Of a DNA stretch of 64,000 nt, positions 54,104 through 62,693 are shown in pieces. The stretch is from Actinomycetota bacterium (GTDB lineage Bacteria > Actinomycetota > Actinomycetes > Nanopelagicales > Nanopelagicaceae). Below the pieces are notes generated by a model. The model made no database searches. It was not told the DNA's origin and saw only the letters and a program-made list of their open reading frames with translations. The translations under genes were made by a program, and so were the position numbers. Positions within the stretch are counted from its first letter, which is position 1, and each line of letters begins with the position of its first letter. The DNA lies in NCBI GenBank assembly GCA_947372165.1, contig CANBSP010000001.1, positions 124,001 through 188,000 of the forward strand. The letters are read 5' to 3'.

Positions 54104-54684
54104 GGATTGATCTCGAAATCTGGATCGACGAAGGCGAGAAGTTCGGGATGTGCGGTCACGTGATCAAGATAAGCCTTTGGCGCATTCTCCAAGAAGTGAG
54201 CCATAGGGACGATGATAAAGAGTGCCGATGATTTCACTGCGACTGGTCCATCGAGTGAGCCGATATGGCCTTCTGCTGCTACATATACTTTGCGGCGAAC
54301 TTGCCCAGCGATCCATGCGCGAATGTGGAGTTCGGTGCCAATCGGGACAGGAAGAAGAAAATCTGTCTCCAGGCGAGCCGTTACCGCCGGTGAACGAATC
54401 AGCCACATCAATTTTCCAAGGGCCTCATCAAAGGCGAGTGAAAGGAGCCCTCCGTGGGCGAGGCCAGGTGCTCCTTGGTGATTCTCAGTCACCGTAAATA
54501 CTGCGGTGAGATCTTGGCCCTCACCAACATGTGCAACGAGATGAAGTCCGGTTGGATGCAATTCCCCGCAACCAAAACAGTGGCCAAAGTGCGAAGGGAT
54601 CTTCGTCCCAGATGGCGGCGCTTTAGGATGTCGAGGTGGGATGGTTGCCTCTTCTGGCGCAACGGTGCTCGGAACTCTGCTCAC
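54100..54684 (-). CDS. Hotdog-fold acyl-CoA thioesterase (PaaI/4HBT family)
   Basis: Thioesterase-superfamily protein of 194 residues. The hotdog helix segment is GAPGLAHGGLLSLAFDEAL (about 78-96), with strands following from RLETDFLLPVPIGTEL. The N-terminal 55 residues are Pro-rich and include HFGHCFGCGELHPTGL, with two cysteines and histidines usual for this subgroup. Substrate unknown. The GTG start has TAGGCT six bases upstream, so it probably heads the thioesterase-dut-DUF3159 operon. Confidence 0.85.
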   Translation of the reverse strand: MSRVPSTVAPEEATIPPRHPKAPPSGTKIPSHFGHCFGCGELHPTGLHLVAHVGEGQDLTAVFTVTENHQGAPGLAHGGLLSLAFDEALGKLMWLIRSPAVTARLETDFLLPVPIGTELHIRAWIAGQVRRKVYVAAEGHIGSLDGPVAVKSSALFIIVPMAHFLENAPKAYLDHVTAHPELLAFVDPDFEINP

Positions 54685-54690
54685 AGAGTT

Positions 54691-54696
54691 AGCCTA
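54691..54696 (-). promoter_or_regulatory. Candidate leaderless -10 box for the thioesterase operon
   Basis: TAGGCT on the minus strand, six bases before the GTG at 54684. Confidence 0.6.
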
Positions 54697-54713
54697 CCCA
54701 TAACCTCTAGGGG

Positions 54714-54719
54714 TAAGTT
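54714..54719 (+). promoter_or_regulatory. Candidate leaderless -10 box for the DUF3093 gene
   Basis: TAAGTT, six bases before the GTG at 54726. Confidence 0.5.
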
Positions 54720-54725
54720 GATCTC

Positions 54726-55178
54726 GTGAGGCAAACTACTTCGACTTTTCGATCACACGATCGCTGGCCGATCTGGCTCTGGCTCTTCTGCATCTTCCTT
54801 GCCGGCTCTCTAGCCATCGCAGTAGAAGCGGCTCTCGGCAATGGCGCCGGCCTCGTCACCTTCCTGCTTCAGATCGCCTTAATTTCCTGGGCTGCGATGA
54901 GCACCCCACTTCACATTGTCGTGGATGAGCAGACTCTCAGAGTTGGCAAGGCAACAATTGATCGCCACTTCATCACCGATCTCATTCTGCTAAATCCGCA
55001 AGAGATGGCGCTCCTACGTGGCCGCGACGCTAACCCACTCTGCTGGATGGCTCTTCGTTTCTGGGTAAGCCGTGGAATGAAGATCGAGATCAATGATCCA
55101 AGGGATCCGACTCCTTATTGGCTAGTAAGCACAAAGAGGGCGGCTGCTCTCGCAACCGCCCTCCGTACAAATCCTTAG
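54726..55178 (+). CDS. DUF3093 membrane protein
   Basis: Actinobacterial DUF3093 family, 150 residues, function unknown. Two membrane helices (about 14-32 and 38-58) are followed by a soluble domain with VVDEQTLRVGKATIDRHFI and a C-terminal PTPYWLVSTKRAAALATAL. GTG start with a leaderless box. It is divergent from the thioesterase-dut operon and convergent with DUF4193 (25-base gap holding a small AT-rich CTCTTAAAGAG palindrome and a T run). Confidence 0.87.
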   Translation: MRQTTSTFRSHDRWPIWLWLFCIFLAGSLAIAVEAALGNGAGLVTFLLQIALISWAAMSTPLHIVVDEQTLRVGKATIDRHFITDLILLNPQEMALLRGRDANPLCWMALRFWVSRGMKIEINDPRDPTPYWLVSTKRAAALATALRTNP

Positions 55179-55203
55179 AACCGACTCTTAAAGAGACTTT
55201 TTA

Positions 55204-55500
55204 CTATTCGCAATCCTTACAGACTGCTTTAGCTCCTTCACCCTTTGCCAGCTGGGTGATGTGATGAACTAAGAAACAACGCGAGCAGGTGAATTCATCT
55301 TCTTGCTTAGGAACCACGCGCACTGCCAACTCTTCACCAGAGAGATCTGCACCTGGGAGTTCTAGGCTCTCGGCTGCTTCCTCTTCATCAATATCTACTT
55401 GGCCAGATTGTGCATCTGCCCTACGGGCCTTGAGTTCTTCGAGCGACTCTTCATGTAACTCTTCATCCGTTTTTCGCGGGGTGTCGTAATCGGTTGCCAT
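55204..55500 (-). CDS. DUF4193 zinc-ribbon-like protein
   Basis: Acidic protein of 98 residues in the actinobacterial DUF4193 family, function unknown. The first 65 residues are rich in Glu and Asp; the last 30 hold two Cys-x2-Cys pairs (CSRCFLVHH and VCKDCE), probably binding zinc. AGGAGG stands at good spacing before the ATG. About 200 bases of untranslated DNA upstream carry repeats. Its place next to DUF3093 and dut is conserved. Confidence 0.9.
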   Translation of the reverse strand: MATDYDTPRKTDEELHEESLEELKARRADAQSGQVDIDEEEAAESLELPGADLSGEELAVRVVPKQEDEFTCSRCFLVHHITQLAKGEGAKAVCKDCE

Positions 55501-55520
55501 GGCACCTCCTCCTACTTCCT

Positions 55521-55633
55521 ATTACTGCCTCATACTGCGTGAGTACCACGTGAGAGCCACGTGAGTTCCTCATCAAAACCGTTAGCGGCCGATTGGCCGT
55601 ACAGGGCGGATAGTGTCGTATTACCGCCTCATA
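55521..55633. repeat. Repeats upstream of the DUF4193 gene
   Basis: Three 11-base direct repeats (CGTGAGTACCA, CGTGAGAGCCA, CGTGAGTTCCT at 55538-55570) contain two CACGTG palindromes one helical turn apart. A 14-base sequence ATTACTGCCTCATA (55521) recurs with one change at 55620. Between them is an inverted repeat CGGCC-GATT-GGCCG (55586-55599). The region lies in the 202-base gap between the desaturase stop and the DUF4193 start. Confidence 0.6.
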
Positions 55634-55702
55634 TGCCAATGAACGCTCGGCGTGTTGCATTTATTCCCTGCCGCAGGCTCTCAGACTCCTGAATAACGGC
55701 AG

Positions 55703-56671
55703 TTAACGAGTCAGGCGTAGCGTCTCGATGCCTCGAGCCTCAAGCCTGGAGAAATGCACCTCGCGCTTATCGTTAAAGATTTCAACGTCGTCAGCAGACT
55801 TCTTCAAAAAGGCTGACAACTCATCTCGAGCTGCGGCGCCATCGCCCGTGAGGGTCGTTAATTCAAAGATTCCCCATGCTCGCAGTACTGGCATGACGAC
55901 ATCCTCAAGGTGAAGTTGGAGGTCATAGATTCCAGCGAGTGCGATCTGGACTGATTTGCGTCCCCAGCCCGGCATCCCAGCGCCCGGCATCTGAAAGTTC
56001 AGAAGTACATCGGTGATGGCACGCATCGCATGATTGGGTTCGAGTTTGAGAGCCTCAGCAAGCAAGTTGCGATAGAAAAGCATATGAAGATTTTCATCTA
56101 GTGCAACGCGGGCGAGCATTCCCTCGCAGATAGCATCATTAGAGATACGGCCGGTGTTGCGATGGGATATGCGAGTAGCAAGTTCCTGGAAAGTTACATA
56201 TGCAACAGTGTGCAACATATCGTTTGGAAACGGCGTCTGATACCCAACCTGCATATGTGCCATGCGTAAATCTTCGAGCTCATCGGGATCAACGCCACGA
56301 GTTGCCATGAGATAGTCCCGCAGCACAATACTGTGGCGCGCCTCTTCGGCGGTCCAACGATTAATCCAGGTATTCCATGCGCCGTCGCGCGACATCGAAT
56401 TAGCAATTTCGGTGTGATATGAAGGAAGGTTATCTTCAGTCATTAAATTGAGAATGAGTGAATCCTGCGCGACGGTTGTTAGCCGAGAATCCTTCGCCTC
56501 CCAGGCATCGCCATTGAGCGGGCCGGCAAAGGTGCGACCCTCCGACCATGGGACATACTCATGCGGATACCAATTTTTTGTCGTGCTGATGTGACGTTCG
56601 AGTTCGATCGCAACTGCCGGTTCGAGGTCGCGAATTAACCGAGATTGAATTGCTGGATCTAACTCTTTCAT
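55703..56671 (-). CDS. Acyl-[acyl-carrier-protein] desaturase
   Basis: Soluble diiron desaturase of the FA_desaturase_2/DesA type, 322 residues, introducing a double bond into ACP-bound fatty acids. Iron ligands are in WTAEEARHSIVLRDYL (Glu-x2-His, about 128) and DENLHMLFYRNL (Glu-x2-His, about 211), with further glutamates near 70 and 178. The ATG has TACCTT six bases upstream. It directly follows trmD, where rplS and lepB usually lie in actinobacteria. Confidence 0.92.
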   Translation of the reverse strand: MKELDPAIQSRLIRDLEPAVAIELERHISTTKNWYPHEYVPWSEGRTFAGPLNGDAWEAKDSRLTTVAQDSLILNLMTEDNLPSYHTEIANSMSRDGAWNTWINRWTAEEARHSIVLRDYLMATRGVDPDELEDLRMAHMQVGYQTPFPNDMLHTVAYVTFQELATRISHRNTGRISNDAICEGMLARVALDENLHMLFYRNLLAEALKLEPNHAMRAITDVLLNFQMPGAGMPGWGRKSVQIALAGIYDLQLHLEDVVMPVLRAWGIFELTTLTGDGAAARDELSAFLKKSADDVEIFNDKREVHFSRLEARGIETLRLTR

Positions 56672-56677
56672 GTGAGG

Positions 56678-56683
56678 AAGGTA
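56678..56683 (-). promoter_or_regulatory. Candidate leaderless -10 box for the desaturase gene
   Basis: TACCTT on the minus strand, six bases before the ATG at 56671. Confidence 0.45.
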
Positions 56684-56709
56684 CCCTGTAAAGGGAGGTT
56701 ACTCGCGAG

Positions 56710-57417
56710 TTACTCCTGCAGTTTCTTGGTACGAATCTCTGATTGCTGGGTACGCCAGCGAGCAATCTCACCATGATTTCCAGAGAGTAGGACTGCTGGG
56801 ACTTCTAAACCACGCCACTCTTGTGGCTTTGTATAACTTGGGTACTCCACGAGTTGTTGATCACTCCCATTTCGAATCGAGTGCGACTCTTCTTCGAGTG
56901 AGGCAGGATTACCAATAACGCCAGGAATGAGGCGAATAATTGCTTCCAGGATCACTAAGGCAGCAACTTCTCCCCCATTGAGGACATAATCTCCAATAGA
57001 GATCTCCCGTACCGTAAAGGTAGATTGGGTCCGGTAGTGCTCGGTGACGCGAAAGTCGATCCCCTCATAACGTCCGCAGGCGAAGATCAGGTGTTCTTTC
57101 GATGCCAACTCATAAGCAGTGGCTTGATCAAACTTCTTTCCAGCTGGAGTCAAAATAATCAATTCGTGAGGTTGATCAACCTTCTCCGCAACGCTATCGA
57201 TCGCGCTAGCCCAAGGCTCTGGCGCCATCACCATGCCAGCGCCACCGCCATATGGGGTGTCATCGACAGATTTGTGGACTCCTGTTGCAAAGTCACGGAG
57301 ATCATGAACGTTAATATCAATCAATTCATTCTCTTGTGCTTTTCCAACGAGCGATAGCGACAGTGGGGCGAGGTAATCGGGAAAGATCGTAATGACATCA
57401 AAACGTGGCTTACTCAT
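56710..57417 (-). CDS. trmD: tRNA (guanine-N1)-methyltransferase
   Basis: SPOUT methyltransferase making m1G37 in tRNA, 235 residues. The knot region includes GGAGMVMAPEP, IFACGRYEGIDFRV and ISIGDYVLNGGEVAALV, the SAM site. The ATG at 57417 overlaps the rimM end by eight bases; in-frame codons further upstream lie inside rimM and are not part of the family. The last gene of the rpsP-khpA-rimM-trmD operon. Confidence 0.97.
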   Translation of the reverse strand: MSKPRFDVITIFPDYLAPLSLSLVGKAQENELIDINVHDLRDFATGVHKSVDDTPYGGGAGMVMAPEPWASAIDSVAEKVDQPHELIILTPAGKKFDQATAYELASKEHLIFACGRYEGIDFRVTEHYRTQSTFTVREISIGDYVLNGGEVAALVILEAIIRLIPGVIGNPASLEEESHSIRNGSDQQLVEYPSYTKPQEWRGLEVPAVLLSGNHGEIARWRTQQSEIRTKKLQE

Positions 57418-57985
57418 CGTGGCTCTCCCTTTCTGCAGATCCTTCTGCAGATCCCTCTGCAACGGCGAGGATGGCATCTGCACTGTTGAGTAATCCTGGC
57501 GGCGGCACAATCGTCACAATGCCACTCTCTAAATCGATATCTGGGACGATCTCATAGACAAAGGGAATGAGAATCTCGCCATTCGCAGTCTCTACTGCAA
57601 GGAGATCTTGACCGGGAAGATTGAGCACATCCGTTAATGTTCCAACTTCAACCCCGTCATCGGTGAGAACTTTGAGCCCGATCAACTGTTGAACGTGGAA
57701 TTCATCCTCGTGCAGGTTCTCTTGCGACATATCTACCTCTGCCTTGAGCAAGGTGTCGCGAAGCTTCTCAATGGTGTTGCGATCATGAGCCTCTGCAAAT
57801 TTAAGGAGCAAAATCCCGTTGTGATCTCGGGCTGAGGTGATTGTGAGCGGGCCATTTCCTTCTGGCTCAGTCAAAAGTTTCGCACCGATGTAGAACCGTT
57901 CATCCGGCACATCGGTGCGAACTTCAATAGTTGCCTCGCCCAAAACTCCATGCGCGCGGCCAATACGACCAACGACTAGGAGCAC
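57410..57985 (-). CDS. rimM: Ribosome maturation factor RimM
   Basis: 16S rRNA-processing factor of 191 residues that binds S19. The RimM N-terminal barrel (VVGRIGRAHGVLGEATIEV, about 4-80) is followed by a PRC-barrel domain (about 95-170; LIGLKVLTDDGVEVG). The C-terminus is an acidic tail with Ala-Glu-Gly-Ser repeats coded by a 12-base tandem repeat. GTG start, two bases after the KH gene stop. Confidence 0.96.
   Translation of the reverse strand: MLLVVGRIGRAHGVLGEATIEVRTDVPDERFYIGAKLLTEPEGNGPLTITSARDHNGILLLKFAEAHDRNTIEKLRDTLLKAEVDMSQENLHEDEFHVQQLIGLKVLTDDGVEVGTLTDVLNLPGQDLLAVETANGEILIPFVYEIVPDIDLESGIVTIVPPPGLLNSADAILAVAEGSAEGSAERESHDE
57431..57461 (-). repeat. 12-bp coding repeat at the rimM 3' end
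   Basis: TTCTGCAGATCC (plus strand) twice plus seven bases, encoding the repeated Gly-Ser-Ala-Glu tail of RimM and lying just before the trmD start. Confidence 0.9.
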
Positions 57986-57987
57986 TA

Positions 57988-58236
57988 TTAACGAGCCCCA
58001 GAACCCTCATCGGCTTCGATGAGATCGACTCGGACAGAGCGACCCGCAAGGGCGCTGACAACTGTGCGGAGTGCACGCGCTGTACGACCATTACGACCGA
58101 TCACTTTGCCGATATCTTCTGGGTGAACACGAACTTCAAGCGTTGTTCCGCGACGATGGTTCTTCTCAGTAATGAGAACATCCTCCGGATTATCGACGAT
58201 CCCTTTTACGAGATGCTCGAGCGCTTCGTCAATCAT
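57988..58236 (-). CDS. khpA: KH-domain RNA-binding protein KhpA
   Basis: Single KH domain of 82 residues that binds RNA and, by family, acts in small-RNA or cell-division control. The signature loop is VIGRNGRTARALRTVV with the GxxG in GRNG. The ATG shares one base with the rpsP stop, so it is translated with the ribosomal protein. Confidence 0.95.
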   Translation of the reverse strand: MIDEALEHLVKGIVDNPEDVLITEKNHRRGTTLEVRVHPEDIGKVIGRNGRTARALRTVVSALAGRSVRVDLIEADEGSGAR

Positions 58237-58781
58237 TATTCAGCTGGTGTCTCAACAGGTGCAACCTCGGCTGCTGCTTCCGCAACAACTTCAGCCGCAG
58301 CTTCTTCAGCAACTGGGGCAGCTTCTTCTGCAACAGCGGCTGGAGCTTCAACGACCTCTTCAACTGCTGGAGCCGACTTTGCAGCTAACTTATCTGCAGC
58401 CTTCTTCTTGGCAGTAGTTGCGCCATCTGCTGGCTCAGCCATCGCTTCCTTCACTGCTGCTTCGTATGCGACACGCTTGTGTGGCTTCTCGGCTGCAACG
58501 CGGAGAGTTCCTTCTTGTCCAGGAAGACCCTTGTGCTTCTGCCAGTCACCAGTAATTTTGAGAATTGCCTCTACTGCTTCAGTTGGCTGTGCGCCGACGC
58601 CGAGCCAATATTGCGCACGTGCTGAATCAACCTGAATAAATGAAGGTTCTGATCCAGGGTTGTAGCGACCGATCTCTTCAATTGCGCGTGAGTTACGAGC
58701 AGTGCGAGCGTCTGCGACAACGATGCGGTAATGCGGGGTGCGAATCTTTCCGAGACGCATCAACTTAATTTTTACAGCCAC
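58236..58781 (-). CDS. rpsP: 30S ribosomal protein S16
   Basis: S16 of 181 residues. Residues 1-82 are the normal protein ([21 protein letters not shown]). The rest is a long Ala/Glu/Val-rich extension of low complexity, seen in many actinobacterial S16 proteins. The GTG start has AAGGAG ten bases upstream, marking a leadered mRNA, unlike many neighbours. Heads the rpsP-khpA-rimM-trmD operon. Confidence 0.97.
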   Translation of the reverse strand: MAVKIKLMRLGKIRTPHYRIVVADARTARNSRAIEEIGRYNPGSEPSFIQVDSARAQYWLGVGAQPTEAVEAILKITGDWQKHKGLPGQEGTLRVAAEKPHKRVAYEAAVKEAMAEPADGATTAKKKAADKLAAKSAPAVEEVVEAPAAVAEEAAPVAEEAAAEVVAEAAAEVAPVETPAE

Positions 58782-58886
58782 GTAGGTGGTACTCCTTGAA
58801 TGATTCGGATAGAAGACTTTCCGCTCAGTGGGAGCGAGCAGTTAGATCTTCTTCCATAGTGGATTTCGGTTGCGATCGGGGTAGAG

Positions 58887-58905
58887 GGCCCTCCCGCAGG
58901 GGGCC
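58887..58905 (-). terminator. GC-rich hairpin between ffh and rpsP
   Basis: GGCCC and GGGCC arms with further partial pairing inside, in the 162-base ffh-rpsP gap. No T run follows. It may end the ffh transcript or sit in the rpsP leader. Nothing else in the gap is recognisable except the rpsP ribosome site. Confidence 0.35.
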
Positions 58906-58943
58906 AATCTTGCCATCTTGTAACTCAGACCCCAAATTGGCGG

Positions 58944-60401
58944 TTAAGCCTCTTCGGCAGCTCGCTTGGCCGGATTTCCCGATTTCGACTTCTTCTTAGG
59001 GGTGACCTTCTGTTGCATCGGTGCCGGTAGCCCCATACCAGGACCGCCCATTCCGCCCATGGCAGGCATCCCGGGTAACCCAGGAATCCCCTTCCCCGAA
59101 CGCATCTGCTTCATCATCTTCTGAGCCGCGCTGAAACGATCGACCAGATTATTTACCTCTGAGACCTGACGGCCACTGCCCTTGGCGATTCGAGCTCGAC
59201 GTGAGCCATTGAGCAACTTCGGATCATTCCGCTCTGCTGGAGTCATCGACTCGACGATCGCTTGCGTTCGAATTAATTCATTATCGTCAAAGTTCTCAAT
59301 CTGCTTCTTTATTGCGCCTGCACCAGGAAGCATTGCCAGCATCTTCGACATCGATCCCATATTTTTCATCGCCTGCAATTGCGCGAGGAAGTCGGTGAGA
59401 GTGAAATCTTCGCCCTTGGCAAACTTCTCTTCCAACCGGGACGTCGTCGCGCCATCCATCGCGCGTTTGGCCTGCTCTGCCAGAGTCTGAATATCTCCCA
59501 TGCCCAGGATGCGTGAAGCCATGCGATCTGGGTAGAAGATATCGAAATCTTCAACCTTCTCACCCGTTGAAGCGAAGAGAATCGGCTTCCCGGTCTTCTC
59601 AAGAATAGAGAGCGCTGCGCCACCACGAGCATCACCATCGAGTTTTGTGAGTACTACGCCATCAAAGCCAACACCCTCTTGGAAGGCAGTTGCTGTACGG
59701 ACGGCATCCTGACCCACCATTGCATCAACGACAAAGAGTAATTCATCTGGTGAAACAGCATCTCGAATACGAATCGCTTCACGCATTAATTCTTGGTCGA
59801 CACCAAGGCGGCCAGCTGTATCAACGATGACGATGTTGTGGAACTTCTCTTGCGCGAATTTTAAACCAGCTTTTGCGACAGCAACTGGATCGCCAACGCC
59901 ATTGCCAGGTTCGGGGGCAAAGACTGGCACATTGATCGATTCACCAACTGTTTGAAGTTGAGTGACTGCATTGGGGCGTTGAAGATCGGATGCAACAAGA
60001 AGCGGCGTATTGCCTTCCTTTTTGAGATGGAGTGCTAATTTTCCGGCAAGTGAAGTTTTACCAGCGCCTTGAAGACCTGTGAGCATAATGACTGTAGGCG
60101 GCTTCTTAGCCAGAGTGATTCGGCGACTATTCCCACCCAAGATTGCAGTGAGCTCTTCATTAACAATCGTAAAGATCGCTTGAGATGGATTCGTTCCGCG
60201 ATTAACTTCTTCTAACCGATCAAGGGATCGCTCGGTAATTCTCTCGGCAAAGGAAGCGGCAACATCAAGTGCCACATCCGATTCGATGAGAGCGGCCTTG
60301 ATTTGATCTGCAATCTCCGAGATATCCCCGCTCTTTAACCGACCCTTAGCGCGAAGGGAAGAGAAGGCCGAGGCGAACTTTGCAGAGAGGTTGTCGAACA
60401 C
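58944..60401 (-). CDS. ffh: Signal recognition particle protein Ffh
   Basis: SRP54-type GTPase of 485 residues that targets nascent membrane proteins. N domain 1-88; G domain with GLQGAGKTS (about 107), DTAGR (about 190) and TKLDGDARGG (about 246); methionine-rich M domain from about 300 with Met/Gly/Pro-rich end (about 425-465) binding signal sequences and SRP RNA, then a Lys-rich tail. The GTG start has TAGGCT six bases upstream. It lies between glnD and rpsP as in Streptomyces. Confidence 0.97.
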   Translation of the reverse strand: MFDNLSAKFASAFSSLRAKGRLKSGDISEIADQIKAALIESDVALDVAASFAERITERSLDRLEEVNRGTNPSQAIFTIVNEELTAILGGNSRRITLAKKPPTVIMLTGLQGAGKTSLAGKLALHLKKEGNTPLLVASDLQRPNAVTQLQTVGESINVPVFAPEPGNGVGDPVAVAKAGLKFAQEKFHNIVIVDTAGRLGVDQELMREAIRIRDAVSPDELLFVVDAMVGQDAVRTATAFQEGVGFDGVVLTKLDGDARGGAALSILEKTGKPILFASTGEKVEDFDIFYPDRMASRILGMGDIQTLAEQAKRAMDGATTSRLEEKFAKGEDFTLTDFLAQLQAMKNMGSMSKMLAMLPGAGAIKKQIENFDDNELIRTQAIVESMTPAERNDPKLLNGSRRARIAKGSGRQVSEVNNLVDRFSAAQKMMKQMRSGKGIPGLPGMPAMGGMGGPGMGLPAPMQQKVTPKKKSKSGNPAKRAAEEA

Positions 60402-60407
60402 AGGCAG

Positions 60408-60413
60408 AGCCTA
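60408..60413 (-). promoter_or_regulatory. Candidate leaderless -10 box for ffh
   Basis: TAGGCT on the minus strand, six bases before the GTG at 60401. Confidence 0.6.
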
Positions 60414-60424
60414 CAACCCCGAAC

Positions 60425-62686
60425 TCATTGGGTGATCAGATGCCGTTCGATCTGAGTGGCAAGGGTCTTTGCCCGCTCTTCGCTCAACGCTCCCCCTTGT
60501 GGGTCTGTTATGTAAAGGGTGTCGAAGGCTTCTGCGCCAAGGGTCGCAACGATCGCGGCACGGATATCTACGCCGAATCGGGAGATCACCTTTGTCACGC
60601 TATAGAGAACACCTGGACGATCGTGCATGCGAACCTCGAGGATCGTGGCATCGGTTGCAATGTCATTAGTTGCCGTCACGAGTGGTGGCGGGACTGGGAT
60701 GCCGGGAAAACGTCGATAATTTCGGATCCGCTCATCAATTTTGGCATTGATGTCTAGTTCGCCCGCCAAAGCCCGTTCAAGTGAGGCAAGGAGTTGCTCC
60801 TCACTTGGGGCGGGAGCGTGGACATCGAGTGCAACGAGCCAGGTCATGACAGCGATATCGTCGACAGTTCTTGTGCGAGCAGATCGGAGATCTAACCTAG
60901 AGATTGAAAGTAGACCTGCAACGATTGAGAGCAGTCCCATGCGATCTGGTGAGATGATTTCAATTTCAAAACTATCTTCTCTCGGTCTGATCTCAATGGA
61001 TAATTGACCGCTCTTCATTTTGCGAAGCTGCGCCTCGGTGAGTTCGAGCGTCTTGGCAGGTGCAGCACCCTTCATCGCGTTCAGCGTTCGATCGACGAGA
61101 TCTTGAACCAAGCCCGCTTTCCAGGCAGACCATGCTGTTCTTCCCGTTGCTTCACCATCGGCGATGCTGAGCGCATGTAAGAGTTCGAGTGAATCTGGAT
61201 CTGGGATGAGCGCTAAGACTGCTGCAATCGTCTGTGGGTCATCGAGGTCACGTCTGGTAGCAATCGCCGAGAGCAGGAGATGGTGGCGAACCATCAGCGC
61301 CAAGGTCTGAACATCTGCCTCTGAGAAACCTAATCTGCGGGCGAGTGGAATGATGAGTTCTGCACCGTAATCCGAGTGATCCTTCCCAACGAACCCCTTG
61401 CCGATGTCATGAAAGAGCGCACCTACCAGGAGTAAATCCGGTCTACGCACCTGGCGCGTCAAGGCCGCCGCTTTCACTGCAGTCTCGAGCATATGGCGAT
61501 CCACTGTGTGGTGATGAAGCACGTTGCGCTGTGGCAAGAATCGCACATGCTCCCACTCTGGAATCCAACGACCAATTACTCCTTCTTGATCGAGCGCCTC
61601 AAAAACTTGAACCATCTGAGCACCAGCACCTATGAGTGCCACTAAATCTTCGCGGGATTGGCGAGGCCACGGAATGGGTAGATCTGTGAAGTTTTCAGCG
61701 AGAGCGATACATGCTTCGATTGAGAGAGGGATACCCCGTTGAGCAGAGAGCGCGGCAGCGCGCAGACCAAGAGATGGGTCACCTGCAATATCGAATCCGC
61801 TCTCAATGACGAGCTCGTTGTTCTCTTCCTGCAAGCCCTTCCCGATATCTATCGCTTCCGAACGTTTAAACCAGCTTCGTTTTACTGAATGATTCAATCG
61901 ATGCCAGGTGAGATCCATAACGTAATCAACCGAACGTGCCGCCTTCGCCACTTCAAACATCAAAATATCGGCATCGGCATAACCAAGATCTGCCGCCACC
62001 GCATCTTGTTCTGTTAATAGAAGGTGATCACGATTGCGACCAGAGATTGTATGAAGTGAATCTCGGACTGTCGTAAGTAATGACTCGGCTACTGCTACGC
62101 GATCAAAGGCAACTTCAACAGATTGACTCTTCATGATCGCGCGCAGTGTCGTGATATCGCGCAGACCGCCTCGGGCTTCCTTTAAATCTGGCTCTAAGAG
62201 ATAGGCAAGCTCACCAGATTGTTCAGCACGTTCGATAGTTGCCGCATGCAGACTGGTCTTGTACTTCTGAAAGTTGCGAATCCAATTCTCTCGACTCTCG
62301 GTAGCTACGGTTTCAATGAGCGAGAGATCGCCACAGATCGGCCGGATATCAAGAAGCCCCAGAGCAACACGGATATCTGATTGAGCATTGGCCAGCGTCT
62401 CGGCTCGCGTTCGAACCGAGTGATCAACAGCGCGAGATTGATCCCAAAGCGGGTAGAGAATTGCATTGACGAACTCTTTCAGACCCTCTTCCCCGATACT
62501 GCCGTCGTGGAGAATAAGGAGATCAATATCTGAACCAGGCGAGAGTTCGCCTCGTCCATAGCCTCCGACCGCAGCTAGCGCCACTGACTCTGCAGCTATT
62601 CCAGAGATGCGAAGAGCGTCGAGATAGAGAGATGTAATCTCCCGATCGATCTGATCAGATCGATCTCGACGCTCTCGAGTTCCCAT
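60425..62686 (-). CDS. glnD: PII uridylyl/adenylyltransferase GlnD
   Basis: Bifunctional nitrogen sensor of 753 residues that modifies and demodifies PII. The nucleotidyltransferase site is GGYGRGELSPGSDIDLL (about 41-57); an HD domain with HHTVDRHMLETAV and GALFHDIGKG follows (about 395-440); two ACT domains end the protein (about 573-650 and 680-750) and sense glutamine. In Streptomyces and Corynebacterium the enzyme adenylylates rather than uridylylates. TAGGCT stands seven bases before the ATG, giving it a promoter apart from amt-glnB. Confidence 0.96.
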   Translation of the reverse strand: MGTRERRDRSDQIDREITSLYLDALRISGIAAESVALAAVGGYGRGELSPGSDIDLLILHDGSIGEEGLKEFVNAILYPLWDQSRAVDHSVRTRAETLANAQSDIRVALGLLDIRPICGDLSLIETVATESRENWIRNFQKYKTSLHAATIERAEQSGELAYLLEPDLKEARGGLRDITTLRAIMKSQSVEVAFDRVAVAESLLTTVRDSLHTISGRNRDHLLLTEQDAVAADLGYADADILMFEVAKAARSVDYVMDLTWHRLNHSVKRSWFKRSEAIDIGKGLQEENNELVIESGFDIAGDPSLGLRAAALSAQRGIPLSIEACIALAENFTDLPIPWPRQSREDLVALIGAGAQMVQVFEALDQEGVIGRWIPEWEHVRFLPQRNVLHHHTVDRHMLETAVKAAALTRQVRRPDLLLVGALFHDIGKGFVGKDHSDYGAELIIPLARRLGFSEADVQTLALMVRHHLLLSAIATRRDLDDPQTIAAVLALIPDPDSLELLHALSIADGEATGRTAWSAWKAGLVQDLVDRTLNAMKGAAPAKTLELTEAQLRKMKSGQLSIEIRPREDSFEIEIISPDRMGLLSIVAGLLSISRLDLRSARTRTVDDIAVMTWLVALDVHAPAPSEEQLLASLERALAGELDINAKIDERIRNYRRFPGIPVPPPLVTATNDIATDATILEVRMHDRPGVLYSVTKVISRFGVDIRAAIVATLGAEAFDTLYITDPQGGALSEERAKTLATQIERHLITQ

Positions 62687-62693
62687 AAGCGTT

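Noticed and set aside
55463-55660. 65-residue minus-strand reading frame upstream of DUF4193
   Set aside because: Its repeated Tyr-Glu-Ala-Val-Ile comes from the DNA direct repeat, it has no family features and it overlaps the DUF4193 start.
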